Source: CAVPWP01 sp963709395 (GTDB lineage Bacteria > Pseudomonadota > Alphaproteobacteria > Rhodobacterales > Rhodobacteraceae). From it: a DNA stretch of 64,000 bases. The notes under the pieces were generated by a model. The model did no database searches, was not told the origin of the DNA, and was given only the letters and a program-made list of their open reading frames with translations. Position 1 is the first letter of the stretch. Every line of letters begins with the position of its first letter. The stretch covers positions 248,001 through 312,000 of the forward strand of contig CAVPWP010000008.1 of assembly GCA_963709395.1 (NCBI GenBank), read 5' to 3'. This document shows, piece by piece, positions 9,580 through 18,428 of the stretch. The translations under genes were made by a program, and so were the position numbers.

Positions 9580-11032
9580 ATGGAAGACGAGGAACGGATG
9601 GAGGCAGTCGAGATGACCATGGCAAGGTTCGCGGCACGTCCGGCAGGGACGATCGTCTTTGCGGTTCTGGCAATCCTTCTGGGAGGTGCGGCGATGGCGA
9701 TGGAGACCGTGACCGGGACGGCCAGCTATCGCGAACGGATCGCGATGCCGCCGAACGCGGTGTTCGAGGCACGGGTCGAGGATGTGTCGCGCGCCGACGC
9801 GCCCTCGGTCGTCATGGGCACGGCGCGGATCGAGAATGCGGGCAACCCGCCCTATGCCTTTTCCATCGAGATCGACCCCGCGACCATTGACGATTCTGCC
9901 ACCTACACGGTGCGGGCCGATCTGCGCGTTGACGGCCGGCTGATGTTCACCACCGACACGGCGGTGCCGGTCCTGACGCGCGGGGCGCCGTCCGAGGTCG
10001 ATATGGTCATGGTGCGCGCCACATCCGAGGCCGAGGTGCTGCCGCTTCCGGCGCATGGGTTGGTGCTTCCGGCCAGCTTCACCGGCGATCTTCCCTGCGC
10101 CGATTGCGAGGCGATCCGGTATCATCTGGACCTCTGGCCGGAGCAGGCGTTTCATCTGCGGCGCACGTGGATCGGCGGGCCGGAGCCGCTGATCGAGGAC
10201 CGGGTCGGACACTGGTCGGTCGATGCCGCGCGCAACGCGCTTCAGCTCTGGTCGGGCGGCGAGGCTCCGCTTGAGTTCGCCATCAACAACGCCGGCAATC
10301 TGCGCCTTCTCGACACCGAAGGGCAGCCGATCGAGTCCGATCTGCCCTATGAGCTGACAAGCCTCGGGCGGCTTGATCCGACACCGGTCGCGGGGGCCTT
10401 CATCGGCGAGTTCGTCTATTTCGCCGATGCCGCGCTCTTCACCGACTGCCGCACCGGGCGGCGGTTCCCCGTGGCGATGGAGGGCGACTACCTGGCGCTC
10501 GAGCGTGCCTATCTCGAGTCGCGCTCCGAACCGATGGCCCCACTCGTCGCGGTGATCGAGGGCGAGATCACGCTGCGCGAGGGCATGGAGGGCGGCTTGC
10601 GCCAGACCGTGACGGTCGGGCGGTTCGACGGGGTCTGGCCGGGCCTGACCTGCGAACGGGCGCGCGCCGACGCGAGCTTCACGAACACCTACTGGCGGAT
10701 CGACGCGCTCGACGGCGAGACGCTTACCGCGCAGAACGGCCTGCGCGAGCCGCATGTGGTCTTCCGGGACGAGGACGGCGGACGCTACAGCGCGACCGTC
10801 GGCTGCAACCAGATCAACGGCGGCTTCGAGCTTGGCGGTCGACGAGGGCCTGACGCTTGGCGCGGGCGCGATGACGATGATGGCCTGCCCCCCGCCGCTC
10901 GACGGGTGGGAGCGCCAGCTTGTCGATGTCATGGGCCGGACCGCGTCGATGCGGATCGTCGGCCCGACGCTGGTGTTCCAGGATGCCGAAGGCGCGGTGA
11001 TCGCGCGGTTCGAAGCGGTCTATCTGCCCTGA
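9580..11032 (+). CDS. Three-domain exported protein: YbaY-like, NlpE-like and META domains (one frameshift)
   Basis: A roughly 480-residue envelope protein once one extra base near 10843 is removed. The signal peptide is followed by a YbaY-type lipoprotein domain (TGTASYRERIAMPPNAVF) at about residues 38-140, an NlpE-like domain marked by FTGDLPCADCEAI with a CxxC, and a C-terminal META/HslJ domain (TYWRIDALDGE ... GCNQINGGFEL ... MTMMACPPPLDGWE). No lipobox Cys follows the signal peptide (GGAAMA|ME), so it is probably soluble periplasmic rather than a lipoprotein. Several in-frame ATGs (9580, 9598, 9613, 9619) are possible; 9598 has GAGGAA just upstream. Envelope or copper/oxidative stress functions are family-level inferences. 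Confidence 0.72.
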
Positions 11033-11044
11033 GCGGGCTGGGCG

Positions 11045-11491
11045 CTACGCATCCGTCGGCAAGGTGCATCCGCGCAGGTCCGCCACCGCCTCCTTCATTT
11101 CCTCGGCGGAGGCGTCGATGGCGCGATCGATCAGCACCTCGGGTTCCGAGAGAAGCGCGTCGACCCGCCCCGTGGCCATGGCAATGCGGGATTCGAGTGT
11201 GTCGAGGCGCAATGCGAGGTCTTCGCCAATCGCGGCGACCCCCTCGGCCGGCGCGTCCTTGAGCGCCTCGAGATCGGCGCGAAGCCCGGCGACCTCTGCG
11301 GTCAGGGCGCGCAATCCGTCGCCCAGCGGCGCCACCTCGACAAGGGCGATGTCGAAATCCTCGGTAACCTCGTGCACCCTGTCGGCCGTGCGCCACGCCA
11401 GCCAAAGGACCAGTGCCGCGAGGATGAGCGTGGCGTTCAGCAGCGCCAGCGCAAGGTTGCGGAGCGTGGACCAGAGGGATCGTTCGGACAT
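11045..11491 (-). CDS. Hypothetical single-pass membrane protein with coiled coil
   Basis: A 148-residue protein with one N-terminal transmembrane helix (LALALLNATLILAALVLWLAW) followed by a long charged helical region rich in Ala, Glu, Leu and Arg (DGLRALTAEVAGLRADLEAL), predicted to form a coiled coil. AAAGGAAA precedes the ATG. No named domain was recognised. It lies just upstream of nothing on its own strand and is separated from the PLA2-like gene by 36 bp, so it may be the last gene of the GDPD/PLA2-like transcript. Confidence 0.6.
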   Translation of the reverse strand: MSERSLWSTLRNLALALLNATLILAALVLWLAWRTADRVHEVTEDFDIALVEVAPLGDGLRALTAEVAGLRADLEALKDAPAEGVAAIGEDLALRLDTLESRIAMATGRVDALLSEPEVLIDRAIDASAEEMKEAVADLRGCTLPTDA

Positions 11492-11527
11492 GCGCTTTCC
11501 TTTCGGCTCGGAAGGTCGGGCCCGGCG

Positions 11528-12094
11528 TCAGGGGACCGCCGGCAGGCAGCCGGGATAGCCGTAACCCCACCGCCAGGGAAGGCCGCTGCAGGGCGCGCCG
11601 CCGAAGCGGACGGCGGTGAACATCGAATCACCGATGGCACTGTAGGCACGGCGCACCTGGTCGTCGGTGACACCGTAGAGCTCGGCCAGCGACGCGACGC
11701 GATCCTCGCCGCCCGCGACGACGCAGCGGCGCAATTCCTCGTCGGCGGCAAGGCGGGCGTCATAGCTCGCCTCGGCTTCGGTCGCGCCGCCCGCGTCGTG
11801 ATAACGGCGGTCGTGGGCGACGCAGCAGGCCTCCCATGGCGGCTGGTCGTCATGCGCCGCGGCGAAGTCGGGAAAGAGGTCCGCGACCACCGTCCAGGTC
11901 GAGGAGAGGCCGCCCGAACAGCCATCGGTGGTGAACGGGGACAGCGTGCGCGCGGGGTCCGCCACGACCGCCATCAGCCCGCGGTGTCCGGGCATCTCCA
12001 GCGTCCGGGCGACCCGGGCGGCCACACTTTCGGACTCTGCCGTCGCCGGGACGGGCAAGGCGAGAAGGAGCGCGGCGAGCACGGGCCCCCTCAT
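11528..12094 (-). CDS. Exported phospholipase A2-like protein
   Basis: A 188-residue secreted protein. A signal peptide (MRGPVLAALLLALPVPATA) precedes DGCSGG at residues 57-62, resembling the calcium loop, and CCVAHDRRYH at 90-99, the CCxxHDxxY catalytic signature of secreted phospholipases A2, with His94-Asp95 as the presumed catalytic pair. Several further Cys could form disulfides. Its start codon overlaps the stop of the upstream GDPD gene by four bases (ATGA), so the two are translationally coupled. Together they could deacylate phospholipids and hydrolyse the resulting glycerophosphodiesters. Activity is inferred from motifs only; the fold could instead be a non-enzymatic PLA2-like domain. 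Confidence 0.62.
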   Translation of the reverse strand: MRGPVLAALLLALPVPATAESESVAARVARTLEMPGHRGLMAVVADPARTLSPFTTDGCSGGLSSTWTVVADLFPDFAAAHDDQPPWEACCVAHDRRYHDAGGATEAEASYDARLAADEELRRCVVAGGEDRVASLAELYGVTDDQVRRAYSAIGDSMFTAVRFGGAPCSGLPWRWGYGYPGCLPAVP

Positions 12095-13935
12095 GGGCGC
12101 AGGTCCTCCGGCGCATCGGGGTCGAACACCTCTCCGATGCTGCCGCCCAGTGACAGCGCGATGCGCTCGGCGGTGGTGAGCGTGGCGTAGTGCGCGGCCA
12201 TGCGGCGCGCCAGTGCCGGGTCGTCGGTGATCAGGCCGTCCACCCCAAGCGAGATCATGCGCGCCATGGTGACCGGGTCGTTCACCGTCCAGGCATAGAC
12301 GTCCTTGCCCGCGGACCCGGCGCGAGCGACCAGGGCTGACGTCACCTGTGCGGTGTTGACGGCCAGGAAATCGCCCTCGAGCCGGGTCAGGTCGCCCACC
12401 GCGGTGGCGGCCAGGATACCGCTTCGCCAGTCGGGCCGCAGTTCGCGCATCTTCTGAACTGTGGGGTAGTTGAGCGACATGGTGGCGATGCGGTCCTCCA
12501 TCCCGGCCTCTTCGACCAGCGCGATCACCCGGTTTTCGAGGTCGACGTTGTGGCCGTAGTATTTCAGCTCGATGATGAGACGGCCGCGGTCCTCCATTTC
12601 GGCCAGCACCTCGCGCAGAAGCGGCGGGCGTTCGTCGGCATAGGCAGGGTCGAACCAGCTTCCGATGTCGATCGCGGCGATGTCGTCGGTCGTGGCGTCC
12701 CAGACCTTGGTCGGGACGCCCGCGGCCTTCATGAAGTCGCTGTCATGGGCGACGACGATCTCGCCGTCGGCGGTTTCCTGCACGTCGATCTCGACCCAGT
12801 CGGCACCGTCGTCGAGCGCCTTTCGGATGGCGGCCATCGTGTTTTCGGGGCGCAGGGCCGCGGCACCACGATGGCCGATGATCGCCACCTCGCCATCGCT
12901 CTCGATCGTCCCCAACGCCAGACCGCCCGCGCCAAGAGTGCCCAGCGACAGCAGGGCGACAAGGGCAACGACAAGCGCCCCGCGCGCGCCGCTGTCACCG
13001 GATGCCGCCCGCGCGCTGCGCGGCGCTCGGCCCGCCAGCACGCGGGTGAAGTCGTCGTTCAGGATATCGGCCAGCGCGCCGTTCGCGATGGCGCTGAGAA
13101 GGGCGTTGGCCGCCGACCACAGGATCGCGATGGCGATCAGACTGGCCGAGATCAGCGACAGCCTGTCGCCCAGAAGGTCGGGGATCACCGCGATGGCGAG
13201 GCCGGACAGCGACACGATGGCGGTCCCCACCGCAAGACGAAGGGCCAGCCAGATCGCGATGCGCCCGATAAGGTCGCGCCGGTGGCCCCGCATGCGGGCG
13301 CGGCTGTCGGCGAAGGCCTGCCCGACCGGCACCCCGTCGAAAACGGTCAGATGGAGTGCCACGGCCCAGCCACTCAGCAAGAGGGCCAGCAGGACCGCGA
13401 GCGCCGCCGCGCAGAGACCGATCAGCACCGCCGCGGTCCGGAACTCGGGCGGGCGGTTCGACAGGTAGTAATTGATGTCGTGCTCGCCGAGCAGAAGAAC
13501 CGCCACCAGGCCCGCGACTGCGAGAAAGGGTGCGGCGATCAGGAGAACGCGCAGCAGAAGCGCCAGTGCAAATCGGGCAAGGCGCGGCAATGCGCCGGGG
13601 GCAAAGGCCGCGGCGCTTCGCAGCGCCCGGATGGGGCGGCGGGCGCCCTGCAGCAGGATGGCCGTCATCGCCGCGATATCGAGTACCGCTGCCACGACGA
13701 GCAGGGACACCACCGCAAGCCCGCCGATCGCGCCGGCGGGCGTCACGAGGAACCGCGCGATGTCCTGATCGGTAAGGGCGCTCTGGCCGGAAAACCAGAG
13801 CGTCAGTGCCAGCAGAAGACCGATCACCGGAACAAGGACCGCGGAGGTCGCCAGTCGAATGAACAGATGGACCGCAAGAAACGGCAACCACAGGCGCAGC
13901 GCCTGGGCATAGCTGTCGAGGGTGTCGCGCAGCAC
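12091..13935 (-). CDS. Membrane-anchored glycerophosphodiester phosphodiesterase
   Basis: A 614-residue protein with an N-terminal GDPD-associated membrane domain of about eight helices (residues 1-335) and a C-terminal GDPD TIM barrel. Catalytic-site residues are visible in IIGHRGAAALRPENT (His and the Glu of PEN), DWVEIDVQETADG and VVAHDSDF. The family hydrolyses glycerophosphodiesters to sn-glycerol-3-phosphate and an alcohol. The catalytic domain follows the last helix and probably faces the periplasm. It overlaps the PLA2-like gene by four bases. The near-perfect motifs make the enzyme class secure; the physiological substrate is not known. Confidence 0.88.
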   Translation of the reverse strand: MLRDTLDSYAQALRLWLPFLAVHLFIRLATSAVLVPVIGLLLALTLWFSGQSALTDQDIARFLVTPAGAIGGLAVVSLLVVAAVLDIAAMTAILLQGARRPIRALRSAAAFAPGALPRLARFALALLLRVLLIAAPFLAVAGLVAVLLLGEHDINYYLSNRPPEFRTAAVLIGLCAAALAVLLALLLSGWAVALHLTVFDGVPVGQAFADSRARMRGHRRDLIGRIAIWLALRLAVGTAIVSLSGLAIAVIPDLLGDRLSLISASLIAIAILWSAANALLSAIANGALADILNDDFTRVLAGRAPRSARAASGDSGARGALVVALVALLSLGTLGAGGLALGTIESDGEVAIIGHRGAAALRPENTMAAIRKALDDGADWVEIDVQETADGEIVVAHDSDFMKAAGVPTKVWDATTDDIAAIDIGSWFDPAYADERPPLLREVLAEMEDRGRLIIELKYYGHNVDLENRVIALVEEAGMEDRIATMSLNYPTVQKMRELRPDWRSGILAATAVGDLTRLEGDFLAVNTAQVTSALVARAGSAGKDVYAWTVNDPVTMARMISLGVDGLITDDPALARRMAAHYATLTTAERIALSLGGSIGEVFDPDAPEDLRP

Positions 13936-14018
13936 CGGGGCGGTCCTTCGTCCTGTTGTCGGCCTCGGGCGGAGGTTAGACGCCGCAAGGGCCGACTGTC
14001 ACGGTCGAACTTGGCGGC

Positions 14019-14643
14019 CTACACGCCCGTTGCCGCGGAGACGACCAGAAAGGGGATCGACGCGCCCAGCATCGCGACGCCTATGGCAACGAGCGTGAAA
14101 AGGCCGTCGCGCGCCAGGAATCCGACGCCGAAAAGCACCACCGCCGAGGCGAGAATGGACGACGAGAAGGGCACAAGCTCGAGAAATGGCATCATCGCCC
14201 CGCAGAGAAAGCACATCCCCTGCGCCACGACCGACATCGGCGGGCGAACGAGGATCTGAAGCCGCTGGTGGGAGCGGCTGTCGATCCAGCGCGCCGGTTT
14301 CTCGAGCCGCCGCAGCCCCGCGACGAGCCGCCTGTGTCGCGATCTGCTGGCGCATGACCACATCGGGCAGCCACAGATGGGTGCGCCGGGGCAGGAGCAT
14401 CTGCAGGGCGATCAGTGCGATGATCGTGCCGCAGGTCGTCGAGAGCAGGGGAATGCCGCTGAGCGGCGACACGACGATCAGCGCGGGCACCAGAAGGAAC
14501 GGCAGGAACGAGGCTTCGCCAAACCCGGTGACAAGGTCGCGCACCGAGACCGTGGGCGCATCGCTGAGCGCCATGACCCGTTCGATGACCGCGGTGAGCG
14601 AGGCCACGGTGGGCGGCAGGTTCGGCGTCTCGGTCTGGGCCAT
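14019..14643 (-). CDS. Exopolysaccharide synthesis ExoD family membrane protein (one frameshift)
   Basis: An approximately 207-residue integral membrane protein after removing one extra base near 14329. The N-terminal part (VASLTAVIERVMALSDAPTVSVRDLVTGFGEASFLPFLLVPALIVV) and the later GMCFLCGAMMPFLELVPFSSS match ExoD proteins of rhizobia and Rhodobacterales. In Sinorhizobium, exoD mutants are defective in exopolysaccharide production and alkali tolerance; the biochemical role is unknown. The ATG at 14643 is 35 bp upstream of the end of the FAD-oxidase gene region, suggesting co-transcription after it. The break is probably a consensus error. Confidence 0.8.
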
Positions 14644-14677
14644 CTGGGGTGCCTTGTCTTGCCGGGAGGGCGGGCCG

Positions 14678-16078
14678 TCAGGCGATGATCTTGCCGGGGT
14701 TGAGAATGCCATCGGGGTCGAGCGCGGTCTTGATCGCGGCCATCACGTCGACCGCCGGCCCAAGCTCGTCGCGCAGATAGCGCCGCTTGCCCTGGCCGAT
14801 CCCGTGCTCGCCGGTGCAGGTGCCGTCCATCGAGACCGCAAGCTCGTTCAACCAGCCCACGAAGGCATTCGCGCGCGCGACCTCGTCGGGGTCGGTCACG
14901 TCGACCAGAGGCAGGACGTGGAAGTTGCCGTCGCCCACATGGCCGACGATCGGGGCGATCAGGCCGGTCTCGGCCAGTCGGTCCTGTGCCGCCGTCATGC
15001 AGTCGGCCAGGCGCGAGATCGGCACGCAGACGTCGGTCGAGATACCGCGTGCGCCGGGGCGCAGTTGCAGCGCGGCCCAGTAGGCATCGTGCCGCGCCTG
15101 CCAGAGGCGGGTGCGGTCCTCGGGGCGGGTCGTCCATTCGAACCCGGTGCCCCCGGCGTCGGCCGCGATTTCGCCGAAGGTGGCCGCCTGTTCGGCCACC
15201 GCGCTGTCCGAGCCGTGGAATTCGAGCAGCAGGAGCGGGGCCTCGGGCAGGTCGAGCCTCGAATAGGCATTGACGGCGCGGACCTGGAGCGTGTCCAGAA
15301 GTTCGATCCGCGCAACGGGAATGCCCATCTGGATCGTCGTGATCACCGCGTCGCAGGCGGCCCCGATCGACGGGAAGGAACAGCGCGCCGAGGACATCGC
15401 CTCGGGGATGCCCTGCAGCTTGAGCGTGAGTTCGGTGATGATCCCCAGCGTGCCCTCGGACCCGATCAGAAGCCGCGTGAGGTCGTATCCGGCGGACGAC
15501 TTGCGCGCCCGCGTCCCGGTGCGGATGCGCGTCCCGTCGGCCAGCACCGCCTCGAGCGCCAGCACGTTGTCCTTCATCGTGCCGTAGCGCACCGCGTTGG
15601 TGCCCGAGGCGCGGGTGGCCGCCATGCCGCCCAGGCTGGCGTCGGCGCCGGGGTCGATGGGAAAGAAGAGGCCGGTGTCGCGCAGGTGGTCGTTGAGCTG
15701 CTTGCGGGTGACGCCGGGCTCGACGACGCAGTCGAGGTCGGCGGCATGGACCGCGCGGACGCGGTTCATCCGCGACAGGTCGACCGAGATGCCACCGAGC
15801 GGCGCGTTGACATGGCCTTCCAGCGACGTGCCGGTGCCGAAGGCGATGACAGGCACCCGGTGTTCGGCGCAGACGCGCACGATCTCGGACACCTCCTCGG
15901 CACTTTCGGCGAAGGCCACGGCATCGGGGGCCTCGGTCGCGAGCCAGGTCGTGGTGTGGCCGTGCTGATCGCGGATCGCCTGGCCGGTCTGCAGACGGTC
16001 GCCCAGCCGCTGGCGCAGGATGGCGACGGCTGTGGTGATGGCGTCCGTGTTTCGGGCGGGGGCGGGATGACCGGTCAT
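14678..16078 (-). CDS. FAD-linked oxidase, GlcD / D-lactate dehydrogenase type
   Basis: A 466-residue flavoprotein oxidising a 2-hydroxy acid, most likely D-lactate or glycolate. The N-terminal PCMH-type FAD domain is seen in VIAFGTGTSLEGHVNAPLGG, DPGADASLGGMAATRASGTNA and LIGSEGTLGIITELTLKL; the C-terminal cap/FAD-oxidase domain contains GHVGDGNFHVLPL and TGEHGIGQGKRRYL with the conserved catalytic-site His residues. AAGGAG stands nine bases upstream of the ATG at 16078. No GlcE/GlcF partner genes are adjacent, which favours a single-subunit D-lactate dehydrogenase (cytochrome) over glycolate oxidase. Confidence 0.85.
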   Translation of the reverse strand: MTGHPAPARNTDAITTAVAILRQRLGDRLQTGQAIRDQHGHTTTWLATEAPDAVAFAESAEEVSEIVRVCAEHRVPVIAFGTGTSLEGHVNAPLGGISVDLSRMNRVRAVHAADLDCVVEPGVTRKQLNDHLRDTGLFFPIDPGADASLGGMAATRASGTNAVRYGTMKDNVLALEAVLADGTRIRTGTRARKSSAGYDLTRLLIGSEGTLGIITELTLKLQGIPEAMSSARCSFPSIGAACDAVITTIQMGIPVARIELLDTLQVRAVNAYSRLDLPEAPLLLLEFHGSDSAVAEQAATFGEIAADAGGTGFEWTTRPEDRTRLWQARHDAYWAALQLRPGARGISTDVCVPISRLADCMTAAQDRLAETGLIAPIVGHVGDGNFHVLPLVDVTDPDEVARANAFVGWLNELAVSMDGTCTGEHGIGQGKRRYLRDELGPAVDVMAAIKTALDPDGILNPGKIIA

Positions 16079-16275
16079 GCACGTCTCCTTCGTCCTGCAG
16101 TTAGGAGCGGGGAACGCCTTGTTGCAAGGGCGGAGCAGGAATCGCGCGGGCGTGGGCGGGCGGCAGCCGGACACCGGGGCGATGGAGGAAGGGGCGATCC
16201 GCGGGCCAAGGCGGCCCCCGGCCGATGCGTGGTGCCAAGGAGCCTGCGTCGTTCGGCCGGCCGAGGTAAAACCTG

Positions 16276-17508
16276 TCAGGCGGCGCGTCCGGCGGCAGGG
16301 CCAAGACCCGCGATAAGCCTCGGGATTTCCCCGCGGAACCGGAAGAACCCCGCTGTGGCATGGGGCCAGGCCGCCTCGTCGAGGGGCCGCAGCACCCGGA
16401 CGACCGGGATCCCCGCCGCCTCGGCTTGCGCAGTACACGGGGCCAGCCTGTCGGCGGCAGGGCCGACCGGCACATAGGGTAGCACGATCTGCCCGATCCC
16501 GTGGTCGCGGGCCCAGTCCGTCACGCTCCAGTCCGCCTGAGGGTCGGGCACGGTGAGGTCGCCAAGGTCGCCGCGGTGGCGCGACACAGTGTCCTCGATG
16601 GCGCCGTTGGTGAAGGCGGCCACCCCGGGGGCGACCGCCAGCGGCGACCGCGCGGCAACGCCCGAAATCACCGCCACGGGCAAGGCCTGCGCCTTCAGGC
16701 CACTCAGTGCGAAGCCGGGCGAAAGATCGTCCTCGGTCAGAATGAGCCCGCTGCGCAGCGCCGGATCGGGGCGTCCGCCCCCGGGGATCGGTCTGGGGGC
16801 GGGCGGCGGCGGTCCGTCAAGCGGCAGCGGCGCCTCGTCAAGCTGGCCGCGCGGGTCGAAGCGCCCGTCGGTGAAGCGCGCGATGTTCTCGGCCCGCGCG
16901 ACATAATGCTTGCCCCGCGTCTGCAGTCCCGCCACCCAGCGCCAGCCCAGCGTGTTCGACGCCGGATCGCCGTCGAGAAGATGCCGCAGGAAGAAATCCG
17001 CCCCCAGCACCCAGGGCAGGCGCAGCGTGAAGATCCAGATCGACGCGGCCCACATCCGCGCGTGGTTGTGCAGATAGCCCGTCGAGACGAGCTCGCGCGC
17101 CCAGTGGTCGAAACAGTCGATCCCGGTCTCGCCCCGGCAGGCGGCCTCCCAGTCCCTGCGCAGGCCGCTTTCGGTCGCCAGCCGGTCGCGGGCCCGGGCA
17201 AGCTCGGCCCGGTAGGCCGTCCAGACGGCGGGCCGCATCTCGAGCCAGCCCTTCCAGTAGCTGCGCCAGAACACCTCCTGGATGAACTTCTCGGCCGCGG
17301 CGGGCGAGTGGCGGCCCAGAACGGCCTGCAGGACCTCCTCTTCGGTGATCAGGCGGTGACGGATATAGGGCGAGAGGGCCGACACATCGGCATGGCCGGG
17401 GCGGTCGTAATTGCGGTTGGCGGCATAGGCGCGGCCCGCCCGGGGCAGGAAATCGCGCAGACGGCGCAGGGCTTCGTCACGGGTGGGGGGATGGGCGGGG
17501 CGCGTCAT
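16276..17508 (-). CDS. Photolyase/cryptochrome-like flavoprotein with domains in reversed order
   Basis: A 410-residue protein. Its N-terminal 230 residues are the helical FAD-binding domain of photolyases: SPYIRHRLITEEEVLQAVL, FIQEVFWRSYWKGWLE, STGYLHNHARMWAASIW, HLLDGDPASNTLGWRWVAG. The C-terminal 150 residues form an alpha/beta segment (WARDHGIGQIVLPYVPVG, AEAAGIPVVRVLRPL, TAGFFRFRGEIPRLI) that resembles the antenna-type domain normally found at the N-terminus. In canonical enzymes the alpha/beta domain comes first, so this looks circularly permuted. The start at 17508 gives the FAD domain at once; longer starts run into the divergent clpP promoter. DNA repair activity is unproven. Confidence 0.75.
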   Translation of the reverse strand: MTRPAHPPTRDEALRRLRDFLPRAGRAYAANRNYDRPGHADVSALSPYIRHRLITEEEVLQAVLGRHSPAAAEKFIQEVFWRSYWKGWLEMRPAVWTAYRAELARARDRLATESGLRRDWEAACRGETGIDCFDHWARELVSTGYLHNHARMWAASIWIFTLRLPWVLGADFFLRHLLDGDPASNTLGWRWVAGLQTRGKHYVARAENIARFTDGRFDPRGQLDEAPLPLDGPPPPAPRPIPGGGRPDPALRSGLILTEDDLSPGFALSGLKAQALPVAVISGVAARSPLAVAPGVAAFTNGAIEDTVSRHRGDLGDLTVPDPQADWSVTDWARDHGIGQIVLPYVPVGPAADRLAPCTAQAEAAGIPVVRVLRPLDEAAWPHATAGFFRFRGEIPRLIAGLGPAAGRAA

Positions 17509-17577
17509 GGCGCAGAGGGTATGGCGCGCCGGCGGCGTTTCAAGCGCACCGGGTCCTCCGAAATCGGACCGCCCGCC

Positions 17578-17606
17578 CTTGCAGCCCTCCGGGCGCGAAA
17601 CTAAGA
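17578..17606 (+). promoter_or_regulatory. Candidate heat-shock (RpoH-type) promoter for clpP
   Basis: CTTGCAG at 17578-17584 and CTAAGA at 17601-17606 are separated by 16 bases, resembling alphaproteobacterial sigma-32 promoters (CTTG-rich -35). It lies 54 bp upstream of the clpP ATG in the divergent photolyase-clpP gap. clpP is commonly heat-shock regulated. The assignment is by eye and has not been scored. Confidence 0.35.
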
Positions 17607-17659
17607 CTTCTCGCAACACTCCTTGGTTACGACCATTCCCCGAGCACGAGGCAGCAGAC

Positions 17660-18289
17660 ATGCAAGACCCCATCGACACCTACATGAACCTCGTGCCCAT
17701 GGTGGTCGAGCAGACCAGCCGCGGGGAACGGGCCTACGACATCTTCTCGCGCCTTCTGAAAGAGCGCATCATCTTCCTGTCCGGCCCTGTGCACGACGGC
17801 ATGAGCCAGCTGGTCGTGGCCCAGCTTCTGCACCTCGAGGCGGAAAACCCCTCGAAGGAAATCTCGATGTACATCAACAGCCCCGGCGGCGTGGTGACCT
17901 CGGGCCTGTCGATCTACGACACGATGCAGTACATCCGCCCGAAGGTCTCGACCCTGGTGATCGGGCAGGCGGCGTCCATGGGATCGCTTCTGCTGGCCGC
18001 GGGCGAGTCGGGGATGCGCTTTTCCCTGCCCAACAGCCGGATCATGGTGCACCAGCCCTCGGGCGGCTATCAGGGCCAGGCCAGCGACATCATGATTCAT
18101 GCCCAGGAAACCCAGAAGCTGAAGGACCGGCTGAACCAGATCTATGTCAAGCATTGCGGCCGGACGTTGAAAGAGGTCGAGAAGGCACTTGACCGCGACA
18201 ACTTCATGTCGCCCGAAGAGGCGAAGGAATGGGGCATCATCGACGAGATCGTGGAAAGCCGGGCAGCGCCGACTGACGACAAATCGTGA
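17660..18289 (+). CDS. clpP: ClpP, proteolytic subunit of ATP-dependent Clp protease
   Basis: A 209-residue serine protease that assembles as two heptameric rings and degrades proteins fed to it by ClpX or ClpA. The catalytic triad is visible: Ser in GQAASMGSLLLAAG, His in MVHQPSGG and the following Asp near LDRDNFMSPEEA. YINSPGG, the oxyanion and binding-site motif, is intact. The ATG at 17660 (MQDPIDTYMNLVPMVVEQ) is the family start; the open frame extends upstream without conserved sequence. It is followed by clpX 140 bp downstream, the usual order. Confidence 0.97.
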   Translation: MQDPIDTYMNLVPMVVEQTSRGERAYDIFSRLLKERIIFLSGPVHDGMSQLVVAQLLHLEAENPSKEISMYINSPGGVVTSGLSIYDTMQYIRPKVSTLVIGQAASMGSLLLAAGESGMRFSLPNSRIMVHQPSGGYQGQASDIMIHAQETQKLKDRLNQIYVKHCGRTLKEVEKALDRDNFMSPEEAKEWGIIDEIVESRAAPTDDKS

Positions 18290-18428
18290 TCGGCCCGGCG
18301 GCGAATTTGGCGTTGTGCCCCGGAATCGTCTGCCCTAGGCTTTGCAAGAGCAAAACCGGGCTACCCGCCGCGGTGGTTCGGTTTCAACACCACGAGGCGC
18401 ACCACCACGGGGCCCTGGGGGAATAGCG

